The translations under genes were made by a program, and so were the position numbers. 64,000 nucleotides of DNA from Nocardioides sp. Root140 (lineage in GTDB: Bacteria > Actinomycetota > Actinomycetes > Propionibacteriales > Nocardioidaceae): assembly GCF_001426745.1 (NCBI RefSeq), contig NZ_LMFI01000010.1:1468-65467 (forward strand). The letters are read 5' to 3'. How positions within the stretch are numbered: the stretch's first letter is position 1; the number at the start of each line of letters is the position of its first letter. The notes under the pieces were generated by a model, which saw only the letters and a program-made list of their open reading frames with translations, was not told the DNA's origin and ran no database searches. Below are positions 16,480 through 24,358 of this stretch, piece after piece.

Positions 16480-16818
16480 ATGGGTGAACTCGCTATCGTG
16501 CTGCGCAACCCTCCGGGAGACGGGTCAACAGGGCTGGGGATCGCCGGGCCCCTGACCCATGGCACCACGCCGGCCCTGCGTGACCACCTCCGGCGACTCA
16601 TAGACACCACGACCGGAGCGCCCTGCATCCTGCTCGACATGTCCTGCTGCACCGGCATCGACGTGGACGGTCTCCTCGCCCTGGCCGTGGCCCAGCACGC
16701 TGCACGACTGCGCAGCGGAGACCTTCGCCTGACCCGTACCCCGGCCCTCATCGCCCGCCAGATACGGCAGCACAACTTCGACCACCTCCTCGACGACTCG
16801 ACCAGCGACGAAAATTGA
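16480..16818 (+). CDS. STAS-domain protein (anti-sigma-factor-antagonist-like)
   Basis: A 112-residue single STAS domain. The core CILLDMSCCTGIDVDGLLAL aligns with the SpoIIAA-type LDLS...MDSSGL segment. The residue matching the phosphorylated Ser is Asp here (DVDGL instead of D-S-S-G-L), so ordinary kinase switching is unlikely; the Asp might mimic a permanently phosphorylated form. No anti-sigma kinase or sigma gene is present on the element, so it may act on host stress sigma control. It starts 4 bases after the HspR-like stop and belongs to the same operon. Confidence 0.75.
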   Translation: MGELAIVLRNPPGDGSTGLGIAGPLTHGTTPALRDHLRRLIDTTTGAPCILLDMSCCTGIDVDGLLALAVAQHAARLRSGDLRLTRTPALIARQIRQHNFDHLLDDSTSDEN

Positions 16819-16998
16819 CTTGGCCGACACCCGGGCACTTCGCATTGCCGGTGAAGGCCGACCGGAGCGGGCAGAAGACGGGACAGCCCACGAGCCGGGA
16901 CTGTCGCGACCTCCACAGTTGGGGGACGATCGCTGTTGGCATAACGCGGCAGCGCTGATCGCCTGTTCTTCTCACTGTTCTGGAGAAGGAGGCGCGAC

Positions 16999-18237
16999 AT
17001 GGAGCACTCTGCGATGTCGCCGAAGAAAGTCGTACTGACCGGACCGCTCGCTGTTCACGGACCCGGGTTCGCCGCCGAACTGCACAGACAGGGCTTTGCG
17101 CCGTTGTCGGCGGAGCACCAGGTGCGGCTCGCCGCTCACTTGAGTCGCTGGATGCAGGCCCAGTGCGTTGAGGTCGCCCAACTCACGACGGGTCGAGTCG
17201 ATGAGTTCCTGTTGGAGCGGCGCGCGACGCACACCAATCGCTATTCGCACAGGTCACTGCGCACCCTGCTCGGCTTCCTCAACGAGCTCGGCGTCCTGCC
17301 AGAGGAGGCGCCTGTCGCGCCCACGCCCATCGAGGTGGTGGTCGCCGGCTTCGAGGGCTACCAGGTCCGCGAGCGTGGCCTGTTGCAGCGGACGGCTGCC
17401 GCGCAGGCGTCGCGCGTGCAGCGGTTTCTTGATCAATACTGTCCGCCGGGCGGAATTGAGGATCTGTCCACGGCCGAGGTCACCGCCGCGTTGCTAGCCG
17501 AAGGCACTGACCATGCGGTGTCGTCGGTCAAGCGGTTGGGTTACACCCTGCGATCGTTCCTGGGCTATGCGTTCCTGACCGGACTGATCGATCGCGATCT
17601 GTCGGGAGCATCGATTCCGATCCGAGCGCACCAGCCGTCCTTGCTGCCGATCGGGATAAGTCGCCAGCAGACCACGGCCCTGCTCGCCGCATGTGACCGC
17701 CACACCGTGGTGGGACGTCGCGACTACGCGGTGATCCTGCTGCTGGTCCGGCTCGGGCTGCGTGCCACCGAGGTCGCCCGACTCCATCTGGACGACCTCG
17801 ACTGGCACCACGGCGAGATCACCGTGCGGGGCAAGGGCCGCCGGGACGAACGCATGCCGCTGCCGTCCGAAGTCGGCGAAGCATTGGCCGACTACCTGAT
17901 GCGGGCACGTCCGAGCGACGCCCCCGAGCTTCGCACGGTGTTCCTGGCGGTTCGAGCCCCGCGTCGGCCGATGGATCGCGTGACCGTCTCCTCCATGATC
18001 GGTCGGGTCTGTGAACGAGCCGGGCTCGAACCCATCGGAGCGCACTTGCTGCGGCACACCTTGGGAGAGGCGATGATCCGTGCCGAGGTCCCCTTATCGT
18101 CGATCGGCCAGGTGCTGCGCCACCACGACCCGCTGACCACGGCCAACTACGCCCGAGTCGACGTCCACCGACTCCGCGATCTCGCCCGTCCATGGCCCGC
18201 GAGAACGCTGGCCAACATGGCAGGGGCTGTCCGATGA
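16999..18237 (+). CDS. Tyrosine recombinase A of the RIT trio
   Basis: A 412-residue site-specific recombinase with an N-terminal SAM-like arm-binding region (about residues 25-200) and a C-terminal catalytic domain. Catalytic residues visible: Arg255 (LGLRATEVARL), Lys279 (RGKGRRDERMPL), His349 and Arg352 (AHLLRHTLGE), His375 and nucleophile Tyr384 (RHHDPLTTANYARV). GAGAAGGAGG lies just before the ATG. It is the first of three overlapping recombinase genes and is 181 bases below the STAS gene. The set should act jointly on the TATGCCGA-bearing ends. Confidence 0.92.
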   Translation: MEHSAMSPKKVVLTGPLAVHGPGFAAELHRQGFAPLSAEHQVRLAAHLSRWMQAQCVEVAQLTTGRVDEFLLERRATHTNRYSHRSLRTLLGFLNELGVLPEEAPVAPTPIEVVVAGFEGYQVRERGLLQRTAAAQASRVQRFLDQYCPPGGIEDLSTAEVTAALLAEGTDHAVSSVKRLGYTLRSFLGYAFLTGLIDRDLSGASIPIRAHQPSLLPIGISRQQTTALLAACDRHTVVGRRDYAVILLLVRLGLRATEVARLHLDDLDWHHGEITVRGKGRRDERMPLPSEVGEALADYLMRARPSDAPELRTVFLAVRAPRRPMDRVTVSSMIGRVCERAGLEPIGAHLLRHTLGEAMIRAEVPLSSIGQVLRHHDPLTTANYARVDVHRLRDLARPWPARTLANMAGAVR

Positions 18238-19241
18238 GCGCGCCGATGGTGATGACTGTGCCGGGCGCAAGCGCGGACACGGCTTCCGCGTGGTGGGCTA
18301 CGCAGGTCGCGGACTACCTGAGGTTGCGGCGCTCGCTCGGGTTCAAGCTGACTTGGGACGAGCACCTGCTCAACCGGTTCACTGCCTTCCTGGCCAGCCG
18401 GGAGATCTGTGTGGTGACGGTGGCCGACGCGGTCGCGTGGTCGGCCTCGCTACCGGCCGGGCAGGCACATAGACCCCTTACACGCGCCTCAGTCAGGTTG
18501 ACCGCCATTCGCGGATTCGCCACCTACCTGCACTCCTTGAACCCGGCACACGAGATCCCGCCAAAGGACGTGTTTCGATGGTGCAAGACCCGTCCGACGC
18601 CCTACATCTACACCGAGGAACAGGTCCAGGCACTGTTGGGTGCCTGCGCGAGCATGATCCGCTACGGTCGCAGTGATCTCTATCCGGTGCTGTTCGGGTT
18701 GATTGCGGCCACCGGGCTGCGACTCGGCGAGGCGCTCGGGATCGGGCTCGATGAGGTCGACCTCGATCAAGGGATCCTGACGATCACCCGCGGCAAGTCC
18801 CGTGACCCCAGGCTGGTGCCCCTCCATCCGACCACCACCGCCGCACTGCGTGACTATGCCCAAAGCGTCGCCCCCACCCGTCGGAGCGGAAACGCCCGAA
18901 GCGAACGCGCGGGCGGTCGGGTCAGGTTCTTCACCCTCCCTGGGGGTGGGCCGCTGCCGCCATGCAACGTGCACCATGCCTTCCGCGAGGTCACCACCCG
19001 GATCGGGGTGCGCACCGAGACCGTTCGACCGCGCATTCACGACCTGCGGCACACCTTCGCGGTCAACACGCTGCTGGATTGGTATCGCGACGGCCGCGAC
19101 GTCGCCGCGATGATGCCGGTGCTGTCGACCTACCTGGGTCACACCAAGCCAGCCATCACCTACTGGTACCTGACAGCGACACCCGAACTGCTGACCATGG
19201 CCGCGGGACGCCTTGCGATAAGCGAAGCAGGTGAACGATGA
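18234..19241 (+). CDS. Tyrosine recombinase B of the RIT trio
   Basis: A 335-residue recombinase whose ATG overlaps the stop of recombinase A (ATGA). Catalytic set complete: Arg163 (TGLRLGEALGI), Lys188 (RGKSRDPRLVPL), His269 and Arg272 (HDLRHTFAVN), His303 (YLGHTKPAI) and Tyr312. A Arg/Gly-rich insertion lies at about 212-230. It shares only the fold motifs with its neighbours, so the three are old paralogues rather than recent copies. Confidence 0.92.
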   Translation: MSAPMVMTVPGASADTASAWWATQVADYLRLRRSLGFKLTWDEHLLNRFTAFLASREICVVTVADAVAWSASLPAGQAHRPLTRASVRLTAIRGFATYLHSLNPAHEIPPKDVFRWCKTRPTPYIYTEEQVQALLGACASMIRYGRSDLYPVLFGLIAATGLRLGEALGIGLDEVDLDQGILTITRGKSRDPRLVPLHPTTTAALRDYAQSVAPTRRSGNARSERAGGRVRFFTLPGGGPLPPCNVHHAFREVTTRIGVRTETVRPRIHDLRHTFAVNTLLDWYRDGRDVAAMMPVLSTYLGHTKPAITYWYLTATPELLTMAAGRLAISEAGER

Positions 19242-20227
19242 CCAGTCTCGCTCCGCTGCTCCAGGCGTTCTTCACCGACCGGCTGATGACTCAACGACGC
19301 GCCAGCCCACACACCATCGCCGCCTACCGCGACACGTTCCGCCTGCTGCTCGAGTACACCACCGCGCAGACCGGGACAGCACCTTCGGCATTGCAGATCA
19401 GCGACCTGGACGCACCATGCATCAGCGGATTCCTAACCCACCTTCAGCAGGTTCGCGGCAACACCGTGCGGACCCGCAACGCCCGCCTCGCGGCGATCCA
19501 CTCCTTGTTCGGCTATGCCGCGCTGCGCCATCCCGAACACGCCGCCGTCATCCAGCGTGTTCTGGCCATCCCATCGGCACGAATCGAACGCAACCTGGTC
19601 AACTACCTCGATCACGCCGAGGCCGACGCCCTCCTGCAGGCCTGCGACCAGACGACCAGGACCGGACGCCGAGACCACGCCATGTTCGCCCTGGCAATCC
19701 AGACCGGACTGCGGATCAGCGAGCTGATCGGCCTGACAGTGGCAGACATCCACCTCGGGACGGGACCTCACGTCCACTGCGTAGGCAAAGGCCGCAAGGA
19801 ACGCCGCACTCCGATCCTGGCCGGGACAGTTGCTGTGATGAGGCCCTGGCTCACCGAGCGCAACGGTCACCCCGACGATCCGCTGTTCACCACTACGGCC
19901 GGTCGTCCGCTGAGTCGCGACGCGATCGAACGACGCATCAGGCTGGCTGCGACACGAGCCCAAGCCGTCTGTCCGTCGCTCGCGGGCAAACGAGTCACCG
20001 CCCATACCCTGCGGCATAGCGCGGCGATGCGACTGCTTCACGCCGGTGTGGACACCACCGTGATTGCGCTCTGGCTCGGCCACGAGCAGATCACCACCAC
20101 CAACATCTACCTGCACGCCGACATGACCATCAAGGAGAACGCGATTGCCAAGATCACTCCGCAGAGCGTCACAGCCGGCCGCTACCAGCCGTCCGACCCT
20201 GTGCTCGCTTTCCTCGCCAACCTCTGA
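19238..20227 (+). CDS. Tyrosine recombinase C of the RIT trio
   Basis: A 329-residue XerC/D-like recombinase, again joined to the gene before by ATGA. Catalytic residues: Arg159 (TGLRISELIGL), Lys184 (GKGRKERRTPI), His256 and Arg259 (AHTLRHSAAM), His282 (WLGHEQITTTN) and Tyr291. An N-terminal segment of the type SPHTIAAYRDTFRLLLEY marks the arm-binding domain. The stop is 1 base before the end of the truncated marC frame on the other strand and 76 bases from the right element border. Confidence 0.92.
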   Translation: MTSLAPLLQAFFTDRLMTQRRASPHTIAAYRDTFRLLLEYTTAQTGTAPSALQISDLDAPCISGFLTHLQQVRGNTVRTRNARLAAIHSLFGYAALRHPEHAAVIQRVLAIPSARIERNLVNYLDHAEADALLQACDQTTRTGRRDHAMFALAIQTGLRISELIGLTVADIHLGTGPHVHCVGKGRKERRTPILAGTVAVMRPWLTERNGHPDDPLFTTTAGRPLSRDAIERRIRLAATRAQAVCPSLAGKRVTAHTLRHSAAMRLLHAGVDTTVIALWLGHEQITTTNIYLHADMTIKENAIAKITPQSVTAGRYQPSDPVLAFLANL

Positions 20228-20767
20228 CTATGCCGACCAAAGGGCTACGCCCACCGACCTGCGGCCACCCTGGTTCGGCATAACCACCGTGTCGGCATAA
20301 CAGATGCAGAGGTGCACCAGGATCACGCCGATCGAGACCGCGGTGACGTCGGCGACCGAGTCGATCTGCTCGACGAACAGCATCGTCGCCACGATCGCGC
20401 CCGGCCCGGCCAGCAGCGGCGTGCCGAGCGGCACCATCGCGATGTTGGCGTCCTGGCTGGCCACCGGATCCTTCTCGTTGCCGGTCAGCAGCTCGAGGGC
20501 GATCAGGAGCAGGAGCAGCCCGCCGGCGCACTGCAGCGCCGGGATGGAAATGTGCATGTAGCGCAGGATCTGGTGGCCGAAGAAGGCGAAGATCGTGATC
20601 ACGAGGAACGACACGGCCACCGCCTGCCAGGCGGCCCGTCGCATGGTCGCAGCCGACCGGCCCGCCGTCAGCGAGAGGAACACCGGGATCGTGCCCGGCG
20701 GGTCCATGATCACGAACAGGGTCACGAAGACCTCGGTCAGGAGGACCGCGTTGAGGACCTCGCTCAC
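20228..20767 (-). pseudogene. marC: marC, 5' part truncated by the RIT-like element
   Basis: A MarC-family multipass membrane protein cut short. Native residues 1-154 (GTG start at 20767, TFV/FVIMDPPGTIPVFLSL, GGLLLLLIALELL, PLGTPLLAGPGAIVATML) run to the element border at 20303, then about 25 foreign residues follow to a stop in the element. Four of the usual six helices remain. The start overlaps the stop of the PHP gene (GTGA). The missing C-terminus is intact at 14110-14266. MarC function is not settled; this copy is likely inactive unless the element excises. Confidence 0.88.
20275..20303. repeat. Right end (terminal inverted repeat) of the RIT-like element
   Basis: The reverse complement begins ctgttatgccgacacggtgg and continues ttatgccga, matching the left-end repeat except at a few central bases. 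Another TATGCCGA lies at 20229, just past the third recombinase stop. The marC reading frame resumes directly outside. Confidence 0.8.
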
Positions 20768-21642
20768 GGCCGCAGCACGTCGGTGACGGGGCGCCCCGAG
20801 GCAACGGCCGCGGCATCGGCGAGGTCGACCAGCCGCTCGAACTGGTCGGGCGCGGTCGTGTTGCAGCCGAGCTCGTGGTTCTTCTTGCCGGTGCCGTGGT
20901 AGTCGCTGGAGCCGGTCTTCACCAGGCCGAGGTCGTCGGCGATGCCGGCGAGCTCCTTGCGGGACCTGGTGTCGTGGTCCTGGTGGTCGACCTCGAGCCC
21001 GGACAGGCCGGCCTGCGCCAGAGCCGCGATGTCGTCCGCGGTCATGCCGGTCGGGGCGTGACGACCCCACGCGTGGGCGATGACGGTCACGCCGCCGGCC
21101 TCGCCGACCACGCGGATCATGTCGACGAGTGGTGCGGCGTAGCGGTCGACGTACGCCGGGCGGCCGGGGCTGAGGTAGCGCGCGAAGGCCTCGTCGCGGT
21201 CACGCACGACGCCGAGGTCGACCAGCGCATCGGCGATGTGCGGCCGGCCGGTGGCGGCCGGGTCGCCGGCCACCCGGTCGACGTCGGCCTTGCTGATGTC
21301 GATGCCGCAGCCACGCAGTCGCTCGATGACCGCCGGCACCCGCGAGTTCCGCCCGTCGAGGATGCGCTGCAGCCCCTCGACCAATGGCGGGTAGGTCGGG
21401 TCGGGCAGGTAGCCCAGCAGGTGCACGCCCTGGTGGTTGTGCCGGGTGCTGATCTCCATGCCGCGGACGAGGGTGATGCCGAGCTCCCGTGCCGTCCCTG
21501 CCGCCTCCGCCCATCCCTCACTCGTGTCGTGGTCGGTGAGGGCCACGACGTCGAGCCCGGCCGCGGCCGCCGCGCGGATCAGCTCCTCGGGAGTCTGCGT
21601 CCCGTCGCTGGCCCGTGAATGCGTGTGGAGGTCGATGCGCAC
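20764..21642 (-). CDS. PHP-domain phosphoesterase (RNase AM/YciV-like)
   Basis: A 292-residue PHP-family enzyme. Metal-site motifs: DLHTHSRASDG at the N-terminus, ALTDHDT near 36, the RPH motif around 128, a central IAHAWGRH and SSDYHGTGKKNHE near the end. Family knowledge: members remove 5'-terminal nucleotides or hydrolyse 3',5'-bisphosphonucleotides (RNase AM, TrpH). It uses a GTG start and overlaps marC by 4 bases, a pair often kept together in actinobacteria. Confidence 0.87.
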   Translation of the reverse strand: MRIDLHTHSRASDGTQTPEELIRAAAAAGLDVVALTDHDTSEGWAEAAGTARELGITLVRGMEISTRHNHQGVHLLGYLPDPTYPPLVEGLQRILDGRNSRVPAVIERLRGCGIDISKADVDRVAGDPAATGRPHIADALVDLGVVRDRDEAFARYLSPGRPAYVDRYAAPLVDMIRVVGEAGGVTVIAHAWGRHAPTGMTADDIAALAQAGLSGLEVDHQDHDTRSRKELAGIADDLGLVKTGSSDYHGTGKKNHELGCNTTAPDQFERLVDLADAAAVASGRPVTDVLRP

Positions 21643-21651
21643 CTCGGCAGC

Positions 21652-21820
21652 CTAGTGGGTACCGCCGGAGGTTCGTCGGGGGTGGCCCGTGCTCTGGGTG
21701 CGTGCATCGCAAGGAGGAGGAGCGAAGGCGGGGCGGAGCCCCGTCGAGTCTCCGACAACGCCGCGAGGTGCGTGCACAGGGTTCGGGACACACGACGAAC
21801 TTCCGGTGGTGCCCACCTAG
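21652..21820. repeat. Dispersed palindromic repeat, long copy (B)
   Basis: The left arm (ctagtgggtaccgccggagg and on) and the right arm (ending ccggtggtgcccacctag) pair over about 27 positions, around a central part of about 100 bases. The centre holds its own small hairpin cggggc-gga-gccccg and a gtgcgtgca pair. The left arm shares 24 bases exactly with copy A at 14.07 kb. It fills the gap between the PHP start and the DUF6758 stop. Confidence 0.7.
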
Positions 21821-21840
21821 TGGCAGTTGGCCGAGGGGCC

Positions 21841-22473
21841 TCACCAACGAGGCGGTGGACCACCGAACGGAACCTCCAGCAACGAGGCCCCGATGCCCGA
21901 GACGTCGGCGAGGGGCAGGTCGTCGGCCAGCAGGAACACCGCGGAGGCCGGGCGCAGCACCAGCCACAGCCATCGCCCCCGTGCCTCCCCCGCCACGACG
22001 CTGCGGTCGAGGGTGAGGTCGTTCTCCGCGGTCGAGACCGGCCACAGCGAGACCGGTTGCGCATCCAGGCGGACCCTGGTCGTGGGACGCGATGCACCGA
22101 TCTGTGCGCCGGGGTCCGAGTGGACGGTCCCGGCGCAGCGCGCGCCCAGCCCGGTGCCGGGTTCCTCGCTGACCACCAGGACCTCGACGGGCCCGTCGAG
22201 GTCGCTGTTCCCTGCCAGCGCCACCATGGTCGCCCGCGCCCGTCCCTCACCCCGCACGACACCGAAGTCGGTGACCCGCCAGCCACTGGCCAGCGGCCAG
22301 GGCAGGTACGTCGGGAAGTCGTCGGCCCGGTTCAGGTGCTCGCCGAAGTCGTCGTACGACGCCTCGTCGGGGCTCCACAACGGTGGCACCGTGCCGTGCT
22401 GGCCACAGCGCCAACCGTCGTCCGCCTGCATGAGCGGGGACGGACACCGAGGGCAGCCGGCGTTCAACGACAC
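21841..22473 (-). CDS. DUF6758-like conserved protein
   Basis: A 210-residue soluble protein starting with GTG. It opens with a zinc-ribbon-like CPRCPSPL ... WRCGQHGTV, followed by a globular part with WPLASGWRVTDFG, LVVSEEPGTGLGARCAG and LLEVPFGGPPPRW. This pattern matches a family I recall next to marC and PHP genes in Streptomyces and Nocardioides. Function is unknown. It lies 45 bases below the histidine phosphatase gene on the same strand. Confidence 0.65.
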   Translation of the reverse strand: MSLNAGCPRCPSPLMQADDGWRCGQHGTVPPLWSPDEASYDDFGEHLNRADDFPTYLPWPLASGWRVTDFGVVRGEGRARATMVALAGNSDLDGPVEVLVVSEEPGTGLGARCAGTVHSDPGAQIGASRPTTRVRLDAQPVSLWPVSTAENDLTLDRSVVAGEARGRWLWLVLRPASAVFLLADDLPLADVSGIGASLLEVPFGGPPPRW

Positions 22474-22518
22474 GAGTCAACGGTGCGGCGCGGCGACGTC
22501 TCCGTCAAGGGGCCGCGG

Positions 22519-23103
22519 TCACGCGTTCCACCTCAGGACCACCCGGGACTCCCGTTCGTGGCCCAGCACCGACACCGTCGAGGTGTCCAGGCGCAGCAGG
22601 CGTCCGTCGGTCGCCGGCAGGCCCAGCCACCGAGCCGCAAGGACGCGCAGCGAGTGGCCGTGTGCGAAGACCAGCGTGCGGCCTGCGACGGCCTCGGCCC
22701 TGGCCACCACGCGGTCCAGCCGGGCACCCACCTGCTCGGCGGTCTCGCCACCGGGCACGGAGTGGGTCCAGACGGTCCAACCCGGCACGATCCTGCGGAT
22801 CTCGGGGGTGGTCACGCCCTCGTAGTCGCCGTACGCCCACTCGCTCAGGTCGTCGTCGATGACGGCGTCCGGGAAGCCGGCCAGCTCGGCGGTGACCCGG
22901 GCCCGCTTGCGGGGGCTGGTCAGCACGAGGTCGAACTCCTCGCCGGCCAGCCGCTGCGCCAGCCCGCGCGCGACCTTGACGCCCTTCTCGGTCAGGTCGA
23001 GGTCGGTGACCGAGGTGTGCCGGCCGTCGCGGCTCCACTCGGTCTCGCCGTGGCGCACCACCCACAGCTCGCGAGCGGGCGCGTCCGTCGTCTCCCCGGT
23101 CAT
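22519..23103 (-). CDS. Histidine phosphatase family protein
   Basis: A 194-residue phosphoglycerate-mutase-like phosphatase. The catalytic RHGETEWS is at residues 18-25, a second arginine block in LTSPRKRARVTAE, the acid Glu likely in SEWAYGDYEGVT, and the second catalytic His in FAHGHSLRVL. The fold and size are those of cobalamin-pathway and broad-range sugar phosphatases, so the substrate is open. The ATG at 23103 is preferred; a long upstream extension of the frame lacks homology. Confidence 0.87.
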   Translation of the reverse strand: MTGETTDAPARELWVVRHGETEWSRDGRHTSVTDLDLTEKGVKVARGLAQRLAGEEFDLVLTSPRKRARVTAELAGFPDAVIDDDLSEWAYGDYEGVTTPEIRRIVPGWTVWTHSVPGGETAEQVGARLDRVVARAEAVAGRTLVFAHGHSLRVLAARWLGLPATDGRLLRLDTSTVSVLGHERESRVVLRWNA

Positions 23104-23182
23104 GGGGCAACTGTGCCACGGCCGACGTGCTCGATGACCGTTGTCCCGCCGCGACGGGGCTTCACGTGCGATGCTCACCGCC

Positions 23183-24316
23183 ATGACCACAGCCGCTGAG
23201 CCGACCCGGGCTCGCCTCGCGGTCGCGGCCGCCTTCCTGGCCCAGGGGCTGGTGTTCATCAGCCTGACCACCCGGCTGCCGACCCTGCAGGACCGCTGGG
23301 AGCTCGGTGAGGCGGCGCTCAGCGGCCTGCTGCTGATGATGGTGCTCCTGGCCGGCGCCGGTTCCGTGATCGCCGAGGTGGCCGCCAAGCGGCACACCAG
23401 CGCAGCAGTGCTCCGCGCCGGGCTGGTCCTGGTCGCGGTGTCCGCACCCACGGTCGCGGTGGCCCCGTCGTTCCCGTTGTTCGTGCTCGGCCTCGCGGCG
23501 TACGGCGTCGGGCTGGGCGTCGTCGATGCCGCCAGCAACATGCAGGCGGTGGCGGTCGAGCACGCCTACGGGCGGCCGATCCTGCCGTCGTTCCACGGCG
23601 CGTGGACCCTGGGCGGGCTGGTCGGCGCCGGCGTCACCCTGGCCGTGGCCGGTACCTGGCCGGTGAGCCTGGTCGCCGTGGTGCCCTTGCTGGTCGCCTT
23701 CGGGCCCCTGCTCCCCCGCGTCGGCGACCCGATGCCCACCGACATCGACGTGCCGTGGCGCCCGATCGTGCTGGTGGGGCTGGGCATGGTGCTCTTCTAC
23801 ATGGTCGACACCGCCTCGATGACCTGGGGACCGACCTACCTCGACAACACCTTCGCGACGCCCGAGAGACTGGTCGCCCTGGCCACGTTCCCCTACCTGC
23901 TGGCTACGCTGATCATGCGGCTCGCCGGAGACCGCCTGGTGGCCCGCTTCGGACCGGTCGTGCTGCTGCGCGTCGGCGGAGTGCTGGCCGCGGCAGCGCT
24001 CGCCGTGGTGGTCTCCGCGCCGACCTGGCCGGTCGCCGTGCTCGGCTTCACCCTCGTCGGGTTCGGGGTCGCGGTGATCGCACCGCTGAGCTTCTCGGCC
24101 GCGGCCCGCATCGCCGGCGGTGACGACGTGCCGGCGCACCTGCGCCAGGCGCGGGTCGACGCCGTGATCGGCCGGTTCAACCAGTTCAACTACGTCGGCG
24201 CGCTGCTGGGCTCGGTGCTCACCGGCCTGGTCGGCGCGGACAACCTGCGGATCGGCTTCGCCGTACCCATGGTGCTGGTGCTGGCCATCGTGCCGCTGGC
24301 CCGCGCCTTCCGCTGA
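23183..24316 (+). CDS. MFS transporter (YbjJ-like)
   Basis: A 377-residue protein with about 12 hydrophobic segments and the Gly-rich loops of the major facilitator superfamily (LTTRLPTLQDRWEL, GLGVVDAASNMQAVAVE, SFHGAWTLGGLVGAG). The motifs NMQAVAVE and FHGAWTLGG fit the FucP/YbjJ-like branch, whose substrates are often sugars or unknown. It is transcribed divergently from the phosphatase, 79 bases apart, and convergent with the hydratase gene. Confidence 0.8.
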   Translation: MTTAAEPTRARLAVAAAFLAQGLVFISLTTRLPTLQDRWELGEAALSGLLLMMVLLAGAGSVIAEVAAKRHTSAAVLRAGLVLVAVSAPTVAVAPSFPLFVLGLAAYGVGLGVVDAASNMQAVAVEHAYGRPILPSFHGAWTLGGLVGAGVTLAVAGTWPVSLVAVVPLLVAFGPLLPRVGDPMPTDIDVPWRPIVLVGLGMVLFYMVDTASMTWGPTYLDNTFATPERLVALATFPYLLATLIMRLAGDRLVARFGPVVLLRVGGVLAAAALAVVVSAPTWPVAVLGFTLVGFGVAVIAPLSFSAAARIAGGDDVPAHLRQARVDAVIGRFNQFNYVGALLGSVLTGLVGADNLRIGFAVPMVLVLAIVPLARAFR

Positions 24317-24322
24317 GCCCTG

Positions 24323-24345
24323 GGTCCGGGCTGAGCCCGGATCCG
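24323..24345. terminator. Bidirectional hairpin between MFS and hydratase genes
   Basis: ggtccgggc-tga-gcccggatcc with one bulged base, placed in the 42-base gap between convergent genes. Confidence 0.5.
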
Positions 24346-24358
24346 GGCGGAGGCGGGC

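Larger units (their letters stand above)
14267..20303. mobile_element. RIT-like (recombinase-in-trio) element carrying heat-shock cargo
   Basis: About 6,037 bases inserted inside marC. It contains three adjacent, overlapping tyrosine recombinase genes, the hallmark of RIT elements. Its ends hold a near-perfect 29-bp inverted repeat (left 14290-14318, right 20275-20303, 4 mismatches or fewer) built from TATGCCGA units, plus a palindrome at the outer left edge. The flanks join to restore marC in frame without any extra or missing base, so I see no target-site duplication. Passenger genes: a hypothetical protein, a 51-residue protein, Hsp20, a J-domain protein, an HspR-like regulator and a STAS protein. 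RIT structure is established knowledge; the cargo reading and the borders come from this sequence. Confidence 0.88.

Noticed and set aside
16999..20227. A Tn554-like transposon or an integron/prophage integrase
   Set aside because: All three proteins are complete tyrosine recombinases. Tn554 has two recombinases and a different third protein. No phage genes, tRNA target or attC-like cassette sites are present.
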